Positions 10,801 through 22,429 of a stretch of DNA of 64,000 bases are shown in pieces. Below the pieces are notes generated by a model that saw only the letters and a list, made by a program, of their open reading frames with translations, was not told the origin of the DNA and made no database searches. The stretch is from Symsagittifera roscoffensis (taxonomy: Eukaryota > Xenacoelomorpha > Acoela > Convolutidae), in contig NC_087062.1 of the NCBI RefSeq assembly GCF_963678635.1, positions 47,107,283 through 47,171,282 of the forward strand. Direction: 5' to 3'. Position 1 is the first letter of the stretch. Each line of letters begins with the position of its first letter. The translations under genes and the position numbers were made by a program.

Positions 10801-11529
10801 AAAACCCCGTGTAAGTTCTTTATAGCCGTATGTATAACATTATAAATCTACTTTTGGAAATTTTATATTTTTGCATTTTTTCCGAGTAACCACCAAAAGC
10901 GCTATTTTTTGTATAACTGACAAAACTGATAACTGTTCAAAGGATTTTCAATGATTCGATTATCTTGTAAAATATTGAAAAACTACGCTTCAAGAGGATT
11001 CCACATATGAATAATACTTGATATCTTTTTCTTAGAAAATTCAAGAAGTTTTCAGTGATTTTCCTGATTTTTTTTTTCATTCGGGACTTAAACACGCAAT
11101 TCTTCTTTCTCTGAAGTAACATTCAACAAATATCAACCTATTTCATGAAGAATCAGAATCAAAATCTTTTCAAAATACTTCAAACTCGGTCAAAATTTTT
11201 TTAGTTTTCAAGTCATTTTTTTTTCCTTTTTTTTTAAATTTCAAAAACTCATTAAATAATTTTTTAACAACCAGAATTTGTTAAAAAGCGTTCTATGTAC
11301 CAAAAAAACCATGTAAAAATTATTTGTGGCCGTATGTATAACATTATAAATCTACCTTTGGAAATTTTTTTTTTGGTGCTTTTTCCGAGAAACCGCTAAA
11401 AACGCTACTCTTTGGATACCCGACAAAACGGATAACCATCCAAACGATTCTGATTTCTTCTCCTCGATTTCAATGTATTTGGAAAGAACTCTTCAAGAGA
11501 TTTCCAAATGTGTATAATACTTAATATAG
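10801..11529. repeat. Pair of direct repeats of about 225 bp, copy B
   Basis: Same structure as 1926-2656: CCGTATGTATAACATTATAA at 10826 and again at 11331. The pair therefore predates the 9-kb duplication. Confidence 0.6.
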
Positions 11530-11549
11530 TTTCTTTTGGAACTTTGAGA

Positions 11550-12094
11550 AAACAAAAATTTTTACTCATAAACGGCTGTTTTCCACCTTTTTTGTTAAAT
11601 GAACCAAAAAATCGATTCAATATGATAAAATTTCGATTTCAAAAGATTTTGTGGTCTTTGATATCGCTATGCACGGTCAAATTTGGCTAAAAAACCAATT
11701 CTGGAAAATCTGGTGCGGTGTATCACAGCATCACAGCTCGAGGAATTTGAGACACCATTTATTGGAATACGACTTCCTCAACCTACAAGGAGCGAAAGGG
11801 ATTAGACGACGCATCATAGCATTATTTTTTTGTTCAGGACTACACTCATGTGTTTGTTACTTTGATAACTGCTTCAGAATTCAAAATGCTCATTGCTTTG
11901 ACTCAATTTTAGGATTCTCAGTAGGAGAAGCCTGCAGATGCAGACTCTGCGATAGTCAGCTGACGGACAATTACCATGTACTTCATTACAAGAATCTATG
12001 TGGGACACCCTTCCAGAGAGTAAAAGCAGTTTTTTGGATGATTTTGGAAAATCAATTAGAATCCGAAATTTCATTCCGGTCAAATGGTTCGTAG
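11550..12094 (+). pseudogene. Possible non-LTR retrotransposon C-terminal fragment, copy B
   Basis: Copy of 2670-3170; the longest frame with an ATG is 11651-12094. The zinc-finger-like motif reads CRLC-x8-HVLHY, so the final Cys is replaced by Tyr and zinc binding would be lost. Without the copy-A insertion the frame runs on for 15 more codons. A second overlapping frame (11998-12234, 78 codons) follows and could be the original C-terminus after a frameshift. Confidence 0.35.
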
Positions 12095-12228
12095 CAATAT
12101 CAGTGATTTGTAAGCCAAGTTATAGAACCGTACTAAGAGCGCTTATATTCCGAGACTTCTCAGAGATTTGTCCCAAAAGGCATGAGTTACACAGTAGTAA
12201 AGTGTCACTTTTATTTAAAAACGTTAAA

Positions 12229-13037
12229 AGTTGACTAGATATTACCTAAAACAACTACACCTAGACTTCAACTGATGTTTGATACTTTGAAACTTTAGCT
12301 ATTGATACTTTTCAAGTTTTCATAATTGTTTTATTGTCTTTTCAGAAAACTTGAATATACACTTCTTCTTCTATGCATGGACAAATGAATCATTTTTTTT
12401 GCAAATAGTTGGTTGCAAAATAGCCGCGTCCCTAATAACCCAAAAAAATTGTGATTTATAAGATTTTTTGGGTGGCACGTATCGAAAAAATTTTTATGCC
12501 CCTAGAGTTTTCGAATGCTAATCTTTAAAACTTTATTTGGGTCGGAAACTGAGCTGCCGTGAGTGTTCAACTTCGGCCGTAACGAAGATGTTTTAATTTT
12601 TTTTAGATATAGCTAAATAAGTTCCGTGTGTTGTAGAATGCAATGCAAGTGATTTTGATAGGTCTTCATTGCGGCAGTTGTTCGAAAGACACCTCAGCTC
12701 AGGTTTTGTCCCAGTCAATTCAAACTATTATTTTTAAAAACGTACTCGAACGGGTTCAGGTCCCCCAGTTACAATCAAGTTCCACCAGTTACGATCAGGT
12801 CCCCCTATTTACGAACGATGACAACTGGGTTAACTTCGATCTGGGGGACTTCGATGTCAGTCGATCTTAACAGGAAAGATCATAACTGGGGAGATCATAG
12901 CTGGGTCCATCATAATTGAGGGCTCAATCATAACTGCAGTTATTATCGACCCCTCGGTTTTGATCGACCCACTTATGATCCCCCCAGTTATGATCCCCCC
13001 TTTATGATCGACCGACCTCGAAGTCCCCCAGATACGA
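12229..13037. repeat. Foldback element with GATCCCCC-type subrepeats, copy B
   Basis: About 740 bp (12229-12971) are absent from copy A. Its right part is an imperfect inverted repeat: 12836-12866 (TCGATCTGGGGGACTTCGA and following bases) pairs with 13006-13037 (its complement, ending in AGTCCCCCAGATACGA). The inner arms carry GATCATAACTGGGGA on the left and TTATGATCCCCCCAGTTATG on the right. Further degenerate copies (CCCCCAGTTACAATCA, CCAGTTACGATCAGGT) lie at 12760-12810. No protein frame of note. This fits a foldback or MITE-like non-autonomous element, or a palindromic minisatellite. Confidence 0.7.
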
Positions 13038-13069
13038 GGAATGATTTAAGGGTAATTTCAATACGCACT

Positions 13070-14032
13070 GTACTATTCATGATTTGGAAGGATAGAATGG
13101 TGATGAAGGATGATTTACCAAGTTAATTTAGCACGAGTTTTTCTTATAGAAAGAATAATTGACCATGTCTTTCAGTTAATGATAACTGAATCAAATACCG
13201 AACTCAATTTATCAGGAGAGAAATTTGAATTGATTCCCGCAGCCATTTTAACCGGGATTCTTAAAAACACACCCAATTCAGACAAGCGAAATTTCAACTA
13301 GACGAACATCGACAGCACGCTAATTAAAAAGTTCAAAGATTTTTCCAAGATCAGAAAGTGAAGATGGCACTACTGCGAGTAGAAAAGGCTCAAAAAGAGC
13401 TAAAGGGGGGGGGGTGGATAGCCAGTAATCCACCAAACAACCACAGTTTCAAGAAGTGTTGGCATCTATAGCAAAGTCGAACGAGGAAAAGCGTGAAATG
13501 TTGCGAAATTACAAAATACCAAAAATCTGTATCGACTACGATGATCTAGACTTCAATGAAATGGCGAATATAGCCATAGAGACTAAACAGCGAAGGCTAG
13601 CAGTAACCGCAACAGTGCAGTTAACGGATGAGGAAACGGTGGATGATGAGATTGATGTTTCCGATTTGTCCAATCAATCATTTTCTGATAGGATTAAGCG
13701 GCCTCACCAGCTTACGAAATTTGGCTCGGTTGAAGCCGATAACCGTGTACAAAGATATAACTCAGCTTGTCAATAATGCAAGTGAATATAAAAATGTTGC
13801 TGTTTTTGGTGTTTTGTCCAGTTCAGATTGTTACGCCATACGCAAAAACTGCCAAAAGCTCAACCAAAATCTGTGCCAGCATTTTAAAGGGCGTAATGTT
13901 TCCCCTCATGGTATGCTCGAATAGTATCTTTATGACGAAATACATCTTAGCGTTGAAGACGCCCGGAAATTTGTCGTCAGAGTGATACCTCGATTTGAAA
14001 ACCAAGCATGGAAATTATTTGAACTACGATAG
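13070..14032 (+). pseudogene. Unidentified coding-like region, copy B
   Basis: Counterpart of 3700-4984. The acidic helical part is intact for 106 codons (13456-13776). The C-terminal part is open from about 13628 but interrupted by TAG near 13922, then continues to the stop at 14030-14032. The segment at 4325-4645 of copy A is missing: the sequence passes from GATTTGTCCAATCA to ATTTTCTGATAGG. Amino-acid identity to copy A stays high across the C-terminal part. No known domain recognised. Confidence 0.4.
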
Positions 14033-14126
14033 TTTTCAAACTAACTTATTTTTTCTTATCCAATTGTTTTGATGTTGAGCTTATATTGAATGTTTTTTTT
14101 TCCCAGTTTTGACAGTTTATGAAGCT

Positions 14127-14320
14127 CTGACTGAGGTCTCTGCGGTGACTGAGGTCACAAAGGCAACAATTTATTACAAATCGGAGGGCTAGACTAGTGT
14201 TTTTAGAAATGCTAAGACCGCTGGTCTCTGCGGTGACTCAGGGCACAAAGCAACAAAGTATTACAAATCGGAGTACTAGACTAGGTTTTTTGGAAAAACT
14301 AAGACCAGGTCACAAAAAGT
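14127..14320. repeat. 88-bp tandem repeat, copy B
   Basis: Same arrangement as 5083-5275, with GGTCTCTGCGGTGACT near 14135 and 14223 and the shortened third copy near 14305. It predates the 9-kb duplication. Confidence 0.7.
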
Positions 14321-14559
14321 GTTCATTGTATATACACATCGGAATTTGAATTTTTTTTCTGAAAACTCAATAAAAAATTATGAAGTTTTTTTTAGAAAAA
14401 AAAAGTAGAAGAGATTACGTTAGACAAATAAACATACGTTGACATACAATTATATTTGTACCTACATAGACACATGTCGATTTGCTCTGTGAAAACTTGA
14501 TATAATTAAATGTTTTATAGCTTGAATGGCTTGCAATATATACAAACAAAAATCCATTC

Positions 14560-15740
14560 ACATACTCATACACATACTTACAAAAATACATATATACGTT
14601 CACATACATATATATACGAACACATTTACTTAACTAACTACACTTTCATTCATATACGCATACATGCCTTTACACATGCATTCATATGCACATATATGCA
14701 TATATACATACATACATATACAAATACATACATACACATACACACATACATACGCTTTAATACATGCATACATACGTACTTACATATATACATAGATACA
14801 TACAAACACTTAAATACATAAATACACTTACATGCATACACATAAAAACATATATAAAAAGATACATGTACATACATACACATTAACAAACAGACAAACA
14901 GATACATAAACAAACATACACATATTTACCTACACACATCCATGCATATGCTCAAACATGCATTAACCAATACATACTTTTAAAAATAAATAAACATTTT
15001 TACATACAAACACATACATACATACTTATCTACACTAATACGTGTTCATACATAAACATACATTCACATAAATATCCATACACTTACATACATGTATAAA
15101 TACATACACGTACATACATATACATATAAAAATATATATACACATACAAACACATACACATACCTACCTACACACATTTCTCCTTATACACATACATACA
15201 TATACACATACATACATGCATGCATCCACATACATAGGTACATACTTTCTTACATACTTATATATATATACATACATACACATACATACAGAAATACACG
15301 CATACACATACCCATACAAAATATCATACACATATATACATATACAGATACATACGTGTACATGCATACACATACAAACATATACTCACTCATTTATGAA
15401 TACATACACATATAAAAACTTATAGTTATAAAAACAGATACACATACAAACACATACACCTACCTACCTACACTCATTCTTTTATTTACACATACAAATA
15501 CTCATACATACATGCATAAACACACATACATACGTTTATACGTTCTTACATGCAGTTAAATATATACATACAAACGTATACACATACTACTGCATGCACA
15601 TTCATACACATACCTACCTACACATATTCATTCATATACGCATACATGCATTTACACAGACATTCATTTGCACATAAATGCATTTACTCATACATACGTG
15701 AACAAACACTTAAAAATACATACACATATATACATACGAG
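14560..15740. repeat. CATA/TACA microsatellite tract, copy B
   Basis: Same tract in the second copy, similar in length but with different small gains and losses of repeat units. Open frames within it are by-products. Confidence 0.9.
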
Positions 15741-16920
15741 GTTTTGTTGTGTATAGTAGAGAATGGGTGAGAAATTATTTAATAAAAATTTTACTTTTAC
15801 TTCAATCACAAAGAGCCAACAGGTTTCGTCTGTCTCCAGAAGTTTTCGACACAATTGAGCAATTGAAGGTCAAAATTGTCAAATCTTACATGTCGAAGCC
15901 ATTTGAACATTTAGAAATTGATCTTGTTGGGCTAAATTTTCTATTTAATAAGTCTGAAGCTGTCTATAAGCTCAGGGTCATTGACAAAGAAAGTCGTTTT
16001 AATTTCGTGTTTCCTATTTAAAAAATCAGTAGTAGTAGTGTTATAGTTATTGCATTTTCACGCAGTCTGTTGTCTTTGCTCGGAACTCCAGCTTTTATCC
16101 ATTCAGATAGAGGGCAATAACTCGTGTCCAACGAATGCAGTTCTTTTTTCATAAAAGTGGCATACCTCAATTTCGTCCAACAACATACCATTCAAGTGAA
16201 ATAGGTAAATTTGAACATTTTAATAGTACGATATGGACGGCGATTTGCTGCATTTTACACTTCGACTAGAAAAAAAGAGAAAGTGACCTTCCACAAGCAA
16301 TTGCATTCATTCACAGGTCGTTATTTCCAGCTACTAACGAAACACCTCCTTCACGTGTATTTCGCTTCGACAAAAGGCGCAGTGCTGGTTTTTCATATTG
16401 GTTATCATCTAGCCGCAGCGCTGATTGCTTATTGAAGTGGAGCCATCAACTCGGTTCTCTGAAAGAACACACAGCGCTGGATGGCACAGTGCAAGTTTTT
16501 CATTTGCTTATTGGTTATCATCTGGCTGTGGCGCCGATTTGAAAAATTTTGTCCGCAACAAGGACAACCTTTTAGTGACTCTGGTGATGATGGTCAGGTA
16601 ATTAACCCACTTTTTGTCAGAGTAGGACTTCCGAACGGAAAATTAGCAAATAGCTACAGTTGAGCGCAACGCGCCGATTAAAATATCTGTTGAAAATATG
16701 CTCGAAACCTCAGAATTTGATGAAACAATCAACAGTCGAGTAGACGATACGCAAGTGTCAAGCATGCAAGTTGACTAAAAAACGAGTTCTCGAGGTACAA
16801 AAAACAAACTCAATCTTATGGCTCCAATGTTGGGAGCTCAGAGATCAATGAGAAACCCGAAGATGATGAAATAGTACGGCATTGTGACTCACTATTCTTT
16901 TGGCGGGAATGAAAATTGGA
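15740..16920 (+). pseudogene. Ty3/Gypsy integrase and pol C-terminus, decayed, copy B
   Basis: Copy of 6620-7800. First Asp in IDLVG at 15920-15922, second in HSDRG at 16106-16108, Glu in KFEHFN at 16213-16215. The same TAA follows the FPI motif (16019-16021), so this stop predates the duplication. An LPNGKLA-type C-terminal motif lies near 16630. The region ends in AT-rich DNA with no LTR that I could match. Confidence 0.75.
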
Positions 16921-17282
16921 TATTGCTTATTATAAAGGTGCTTTTTGATCTGGTTGAATGAAAGCTTTATAAAGAAACGACACCTCATCCAACACAAGAT
17001 TTTAGAGGAAATTTAAAAAAGTCGACCATTAAAAACGATCTCCAAAAACGAAAAACCATCCGCAATACAGATATCCTACCTACGCCTTGTTTTCGGCGAA
17101 AACTTCAAAGAAAACCACTCAAAATAATTTTGAGGTAACTTTTGGGATGTTGTGCTAGGCCAAAGCGGGAGGTGAATTGAGGTCTAGGTATGCCACTTAC
17201 GTCGCGCAAGATCAACGCGGCCAAAAAATGTTTTCTTTTGCAGTCTTCGCAACTCAAAATGGGTAGAAAATATATACGTCAC
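16921..17282. other. Non-coding stretch between two Gypsy remnants, copy B
   Basis: Counterpart of 7801-8149, including the conserved AAAGCGGGAGGTGAATTGAGG near 17162. Nothing else recognised. Confidence 0.4.
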
Positions 17283-17543
17283 CGCTACTACTACGGTACT
17301 AATTTGAGATAAAACTTGTTTATATTTCCAAATAATTAAACTGTTCTTCTAAATAATAGTTTTTCTCTGTGAGAACTGTTGAATTCTACGTAGATTCATT
17401 CCAGTCTGATCAAATCAGCGGTAGTTTTGAAGATTTGAAAATTTGAACTACAGTGACATTGGTCTATAAAAAGGAAGAAAAAATAGGTATATAAAACCTT
17501 TAAGGTTAGCCTACGTTAGTGCTATTGCAGTTGCAAAACCACA
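17283..17543 (-). repeat. 3' LTR of minus-strand Gypsy element
   Basis: Aligns with 23521-23771 over its whole length through TAAACTGTTCTT, CTACGTAGATTCATTC, TAGTCTGATCAA, GAACTACAGTGAC and GCTATTGCAG. It ends in CA at 17543, giving a TGTGG start on the minus strand. The inner edge is clear; the outer (left) edge is approximate. No strong polypurine tract is evident beside it. Confidence 0.75.
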
Positions 17544-19100
17544 TACCTGCTGGGGTGAAAAAAAAAATTAACTATTTTTGGAAATAACTTTATAATAACC
17601 TTAGGAGTTTTCATTCTCAGTTTTAAAACTTTCAATCTCAAATGCAAAATTGCTTGTTGTCTATTTTAATTTCTCAATCTTTGTCTAGTTCTATTCCCCA
17701 GCTGGGGTTCCAGTCTACTCCTTCCTTATGTGTAGCGTATCCAAATTTTCGTCTAAATAGGTGTCTCTCCAATAGCCTCAGTCGCGTTTCGATTGGTTGA
17801 TCGTTTCGTGTCTTAAAGTAAGTTAATAGTCTCTTGTAGTCTGGTAGTGTCGCTTTTAAAAATGCCTCCCTGAGAGTTCTTCTTGCGAAGTTTCCTTTAT
17901 CGAATGCTTGGCTGGATTGCCAAAACATTGGAGTTCCTTACTCTTAGTTTGTCGGGAGCTTCTTCTGACCCCGTTGTCCTCCTTGCTCGAGTCGTCAGAT
18001 GCGCCTGTTGGAGGGTCAAATCGGTCATCCCTCTCCCCCGTGGATTAGTTTTTCCCTCTGAATTCGTCTGCCATTTTTGCATTCCCTTCTTTAGTGATTT
18101 GTAGCCGAGTTCTCCATTCGACACGCGTTAGGTCATGATTTTGGAAGATGTCTGAGATGTCCTCCAGTTTAGTGGACAGATCTGTTTCCGGGGTGTTGAG
18201 CTGTCTTCGTTTTTCCGTCTCTTCTGTGACGGGTTCCCTGGCTGCCGTCGCAGCTTTTTCTTAGCGGAATTCTTAGTCTTCCTTTTCTTCTCGTTATTTT
18301 TTTCAAAAAGATTTCTTCGTTTGTTTTTGGTCCGCATGATGAGCCTGGTCCTCCCTTGTTTGGTTTAGCCCCCTTTTTTGCTAGATTTAACCCTCCCCCT
18401 GCTTCTGTTACCTTAGAGGTGACTATTGTCCGGCTGTGTTGGAACCTTTCTTCGGCGAACAATGAGTCCGTTCGCTGTGACTGCAGCTGCAGTTTCATGT
18501 CCGCATCACTCTCCTCCAATCTCTCTGGCAATTTGATCTCTTGGAGTTTTTCCCTCGCTCTGCTGATGAGTTTTTACTCGAGCCTTGTGTCGGTTCTTGT
18601 TGTTAATGAGTTTTTGCTTCTACAATATCCGATTTTCGGTAGACTTAACCTCCGGATATTTTCACTGTCGACCCTGTCTCGTAAGCTATCCTTACTTTCA
18701 GGCGTTTCAGGAGGGCCTGGCCGCTTTTTCTAAGTTTCTCTTTTCGGGGTATCGTTTTTTCGTGGAAGGCGATTACTCCTCCTCTTTGTCCTCAAAGAAT
18801 TCCTTTTTCCCAGGAGTAGATCATTTTTTTCTGAGTTCGGGATTGGACTGCTGCATCCACAAATAATCGAAAGTGGTTTTTCGCGGCGTCTCTACGCTCC
18901 TAATTCCATCTGACGTTCGCCTCCCGTTAGGTCTTCTAGGACCTTTGCTTGTTCTCTATCTCGTGCTGTGGTAAGTTGCTGTTTGTACATCGGACTTGTA
19001 TCTCTTCTAATTGCCCCTTTTCTGGTGGCGATTTTTAGATTTCCCTGGTCGGTCGATTCCTCTTCTGAGCTACAATGCTGTGAGCTAGATCGTTCCAGTT
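17544..19100 (-). pseudogene. Gypsy pol C-terminal tail, copy B
   Basis: Minus-strand frames 18866-18585, 18531-18169 and 17928-17674 correspond to the tail in copy A. They are rich in Lys, Arg, Ser, Pro and Gly, with GGGLNLAKK near 18390 and SRQTKSKE-type residues near 17950. The last 84-codon frame (17928-17674) is open here and broken in copy A. It contains the run RRTLREAFLKATLPDYKRL and then ends at a stop before the LTR. No known domain; its position says C-terminus of pol or a small downstream frame. Confidence 0.55.
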
Positions 19101-19164
19101 GTCCAAGTAGTCATAACTTGTCATAAATGTGCATGAAATGGAGAGACTTGGATAGTTTTTTGTT

Positions 19165-20160
19165 TGTTCTACCGCAAATCACGGGTTTTTGTGTTGAGGC
19201 AGGGTTTGTTCGAGCGCTTGTTTTCTTCTAGTAACATTACTACTTGTCTTTGCTTTATTGATTGCATGGTTCTTCCTTCTTATCCGCAACCGCGATGGTC
19301 ACCCACAGGGCAGAATTGTTGCTCAATATTGTTTTCTGTACAAAATTACTTATACGATTTCCCCTTGAAGCCAAAAATTGAACTGATTGGATCAATTCCG
19401 GGATACCATGTGTATCGATATATGTTTGCAATTATTTTACCATAGTTTTTCCACTCGTTAATTTAGTTATCGTGACTAACGGAAAATTTGAGAATCTATC
19501 AATAGCTACGAGCAAGTATATTTTTCCGTTATATTTTTCTATTGGACCCGTCTAATCTAACTGGAGTTCCTGAACATGATGCGTAAGCAGTGGTAGAGGT
19601 TTTGATGCATTTTTTGGAATTAGATACTTTGTGTTCTTAACATAACTGGTGCAACTACGGCATTCCTCCTCGAGATTCACTGTACTTGTGCATTTGAGGC
19701 CACCACATTTAGATACTCCCAGCATCGCTACCTGTCATGGGTGTCCTCTGTGAATTCGTTTTAGTACTACCTGGCGTAGGTGTACGGGTACGACTAGCTG
19801 ATTGTCCACCAGTATGCAGTCGTCTTGCACTGCCATCTGGTTCCAGGAGGGATTAGTATAGGTCCCATCAATTCGAAGCCCAGTCTGTACCGTCTCTCGA
19901 CCACTCTCCTGAGTCGATCCATCCAGCTATCATTTGAGGTTAATTTTCCTTGCCTTTTCTGGAATTGTGGCAACTTCGTGGTGGTGGCTTGATTGTGCAG
20001 ATTTCTTGTTCGTCTTCCTTGTCCTCTGAGGTCGTGAGATTGACTTCAATCACTGCGATGCCACTCCGAAGAGATTCATTAGGCTGTGCGGGTGTTATTC
20101 TGTTGTCGCTTGCAGTTTTTGTGTACTGTTTGGTGGTGAGCTTGATTCTCCCCAATTAGC
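19165..20160 (-). pseudogene. Gypsy integrase (zinc-binding domain and core), copy B
   Basis: On the minus strand an HHCC-type N-terminal domain can be followed in broken frames: IHRGHP near 19740, a WWPQMHK stretch, then EECRSC near 19660. The core follows with QLD at its first catalytic Asp (about 19565), immediately followed by TAG and TGPIEKYNG. The second Asp is replaced by Val (IQSVQF, near 19375), and the Glu region reads stop-EGRT. The 9-kb duplication boundary (19773) cuts the zinc-binding part. Copy A keeps the second Asp but not the first, so the copies decayed separately. Confidence 0.75.
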
Positions 20161-20699
20161 TGCCAGAAAAAAAGCAGTCTACTGTCGGCTTCCTTTTGTT
20201 GCTTCTCGGACAATGCTCATTTGACACGTGATGGTTGTCGTGTCTCACTCTCCGAGCTGTATCAGTTTTTTTTTACTCCCTCTGATGATTTTTCTCGTTC
20301 TCTGCAACGTCTCTGTGACTTATTCGTCCTCCGATATATCGTTCGTATAATTGAAAGGTTATACTGTGGTTTATACTGTATAAATGAAAGAGTATACCGC
20401 TCGTACCTGTGGTGTGTCTGACCACCAGTCGTAATAAATATTTGTGTTGGGCTGTTCGTTCATTTCACTGAAGTTTTTATTCCATTGATTTTGAATTGTT
20501 TTTGCAGAATTTCTTGCCGGCGGTTTTCTCGGTTGAAAATTAGAGAAAATGTTTTCTTTTGGTAAAGATTTGCTCTTTAGCTGTTTAAACGGTCGCAAAA
20601 ATTGATTTAAGTTGTTCTGGTGGAGCTTTGTTTGTTTTGATTGTTTTGGCTGCCATAGCAGCCGTGAAGGGATAAGTTTTTTACTTATTTCGTTCTAGG

Positions 20700-21800
20700 T
20701 TTTCTAGAACGTTTACGTTACGGTTAAGCAGACAAATGTTTTCTAGCCTAGTGCTCATGCAGTCTAAAGCTTTGTAAAAGGAGTTAATTGCCCTGATCGA
20801 GGTTTTTTGTCTAATTCAATATCAGGCCATGGATCATTATGCGGATCTCGTGACAAACAGTCAACAATTCCCATGCCCTTCCCTGGAATGTGAACTTTTT
20901 TGACTTGATAGATATATAACCTATCAACCCAACGGGTCAACCTGGATTGATACATCTTGTTTTATTTGGATTTACAGCAATCTGGGTTTATTTGTAAGGC
21001 TTTCTGAGTTCGCCTTAAATAAAACTTTATAGATGATTTATGCTATCAACAAATGACCTCAATTTTTTCATCGATTCAGGTGGATTTAGATTCTGAATAG
21101 CCTCTGTTTTAGTGATATTTTAAACCCCTGGTTCCGAAAGGTGATAGCCTAATAAATCTACGTCGTTTTTGAAAAATTCAATTTTTGAAATCTTCCCTGC
21201 CACGTTTTTCAATTTTTTTTCACTAATTTTTCATGTTCTAGTTCTTCGCCTTTTGATACAATTTTGTCCAAAAAACAAAAAGTTTTTTTTTGCATGGTTA
21301 ATCGTTTGGCCCATGCCTTTTTGGAATTCAGCTGGCAAGTCTACTAAGCGGTAAAACCCCGTTAGGAACCCATGAGTTCCTCTAGCATTACCGCCTACAA
21401 TATCAAAATTGCACTGTCGAGCTGTATCTGCAGCCAGTTTTACTTGTCTATAAGCATAATTAAGATCCAGTAACGTGAAGTATAGTGTACCTTTTTTGTT
21501 TTCAGTGACAATTTGACTAACTGCATCCATTAGCTCATCGATATTCGGCATTTGAAACTTGTTTTTGAAAAGTTGACTATTGATTGGCTTCGCATCTAAT
21601 GCCAATTTTATCCAACCATCTTTTTTGACTGTTACAATTGAGGCAATGAAAACATCAATGATACATTTATCCAGTTTCGTAATATGAGCTTCCGATAATA
21701 ACTTCCGCTTGTACCTTATCCTGTATGTGGATCGGTATTCTCCTCGTTTTCTCTTGAATCGGTCAAAATTGTATATGAATTATGAGCTCACAATATGATT
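20700..21800 (-). pseudogene. Gypsy reverse transcriptase and RNase H, decayed
   Basis: The longest open piece (21605-21231) contains FTLLDLNYAYRQVKLA, the catalytic-Asp region of RT, and then RLVDLPAEFQKGMGQTI, corresponding to the fingers/palm segment before the active site. The (Y/F)xDD motif is damaged: in the frame beside it the sequence reads FLDK (about 21263-21274), so the second Asp is lost and a one-base indel shifts the frame. RNase H C-terminal residues HIPGKGMGIVDCLSRDP (20895-20830) match the HxPGKxNxxAD-LSR signature. Distal parts are also shifted. Confidence 0.8.
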
Positions 21801-22099
21801 TTCAGAAATTCCGTGTCTTTTAAACAAGTCTTTATATTAGGTTAAAAATTTGTTTCTGCACTTTTTTGACTGGTCGCACAGTAGCACGTCAAACGTTGCC
21901 AGTTCCCTTGGAGCCGGTCATTAGATGGTATATATGCGCATTTGTCCCTGGAGGTTCAAGCCCATTATGCATCTAGTTGTGCGCTCTGTTACTAGGAACG
22001 TGGCTCCGTTCCCCTCTCAGTCTGCCGAACGTAGGTCTGTCTTTAGTGCCCCCAGTATAAGGATCGGTTGTTTGTTGTATTCCACGGTATAAATCTTGC

Positions 22100-22230
22100 T
22101 CTCTTGGATTTTTTATGATTTATTTGGTTTGTTTCCCAGTTTAAAAATGACACTAGATTTCCTGTGTCCACCGTTAGTTGTTTCATCTGGCTCTTTCGTA
22201 CCAGAGCTTTAAATAATTTTTTTGTTGGAT
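22100..22230 (-). pseudogene. Gypsy aspartic protease fragment
   Basis: Minus-strand frame with LTVDTGNLVSFLNW. The DTG triad is encoded at 22168-22160. Hydrophobic residues before it and its place between the zinc knuckle and RT fit the retroelement aspartyl protease, though the residue after DTG is Asn rather than the usual Ala or Ser. Downstream protease sequence is interrupted. Confidence 0.6.
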
Positions 22231-22429
22231 TTTGGGTCTCTAAGGAGATCGACTTTTTGTATTCGTACTTTCGCTATTCGGTTTGCTTCCTTTAGTCTCT
22301 CCTAAAAGTACCTCGATATCCTTTCAGCCTCTGGTATATAAGTCTGTACTGATATAATCTCGAATTCATCGCGTGACCCAAAGTCTTCGACTATCAGATT
22401 ACATTCCTACTCAGATTTTTCAGAATCTA

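Larger units (their letters stand above)
10722..19773. repeat. Tandem segmental duplication, copy B (about 9.05 kb)
   Basis: Second head-to-tail copy of the same segment. It ends at ACTACCTG (19766-19773) and then, unlike copy A, continues without a break into the rest of the minus-strand Gypsy pol. The parental breakpoint therefore lies within that integrase. Copy B has an extra stretch of about 740 bp (12229-12971) that copy A lacks, and lacks two stretches present in A. Confidence 0.9.
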
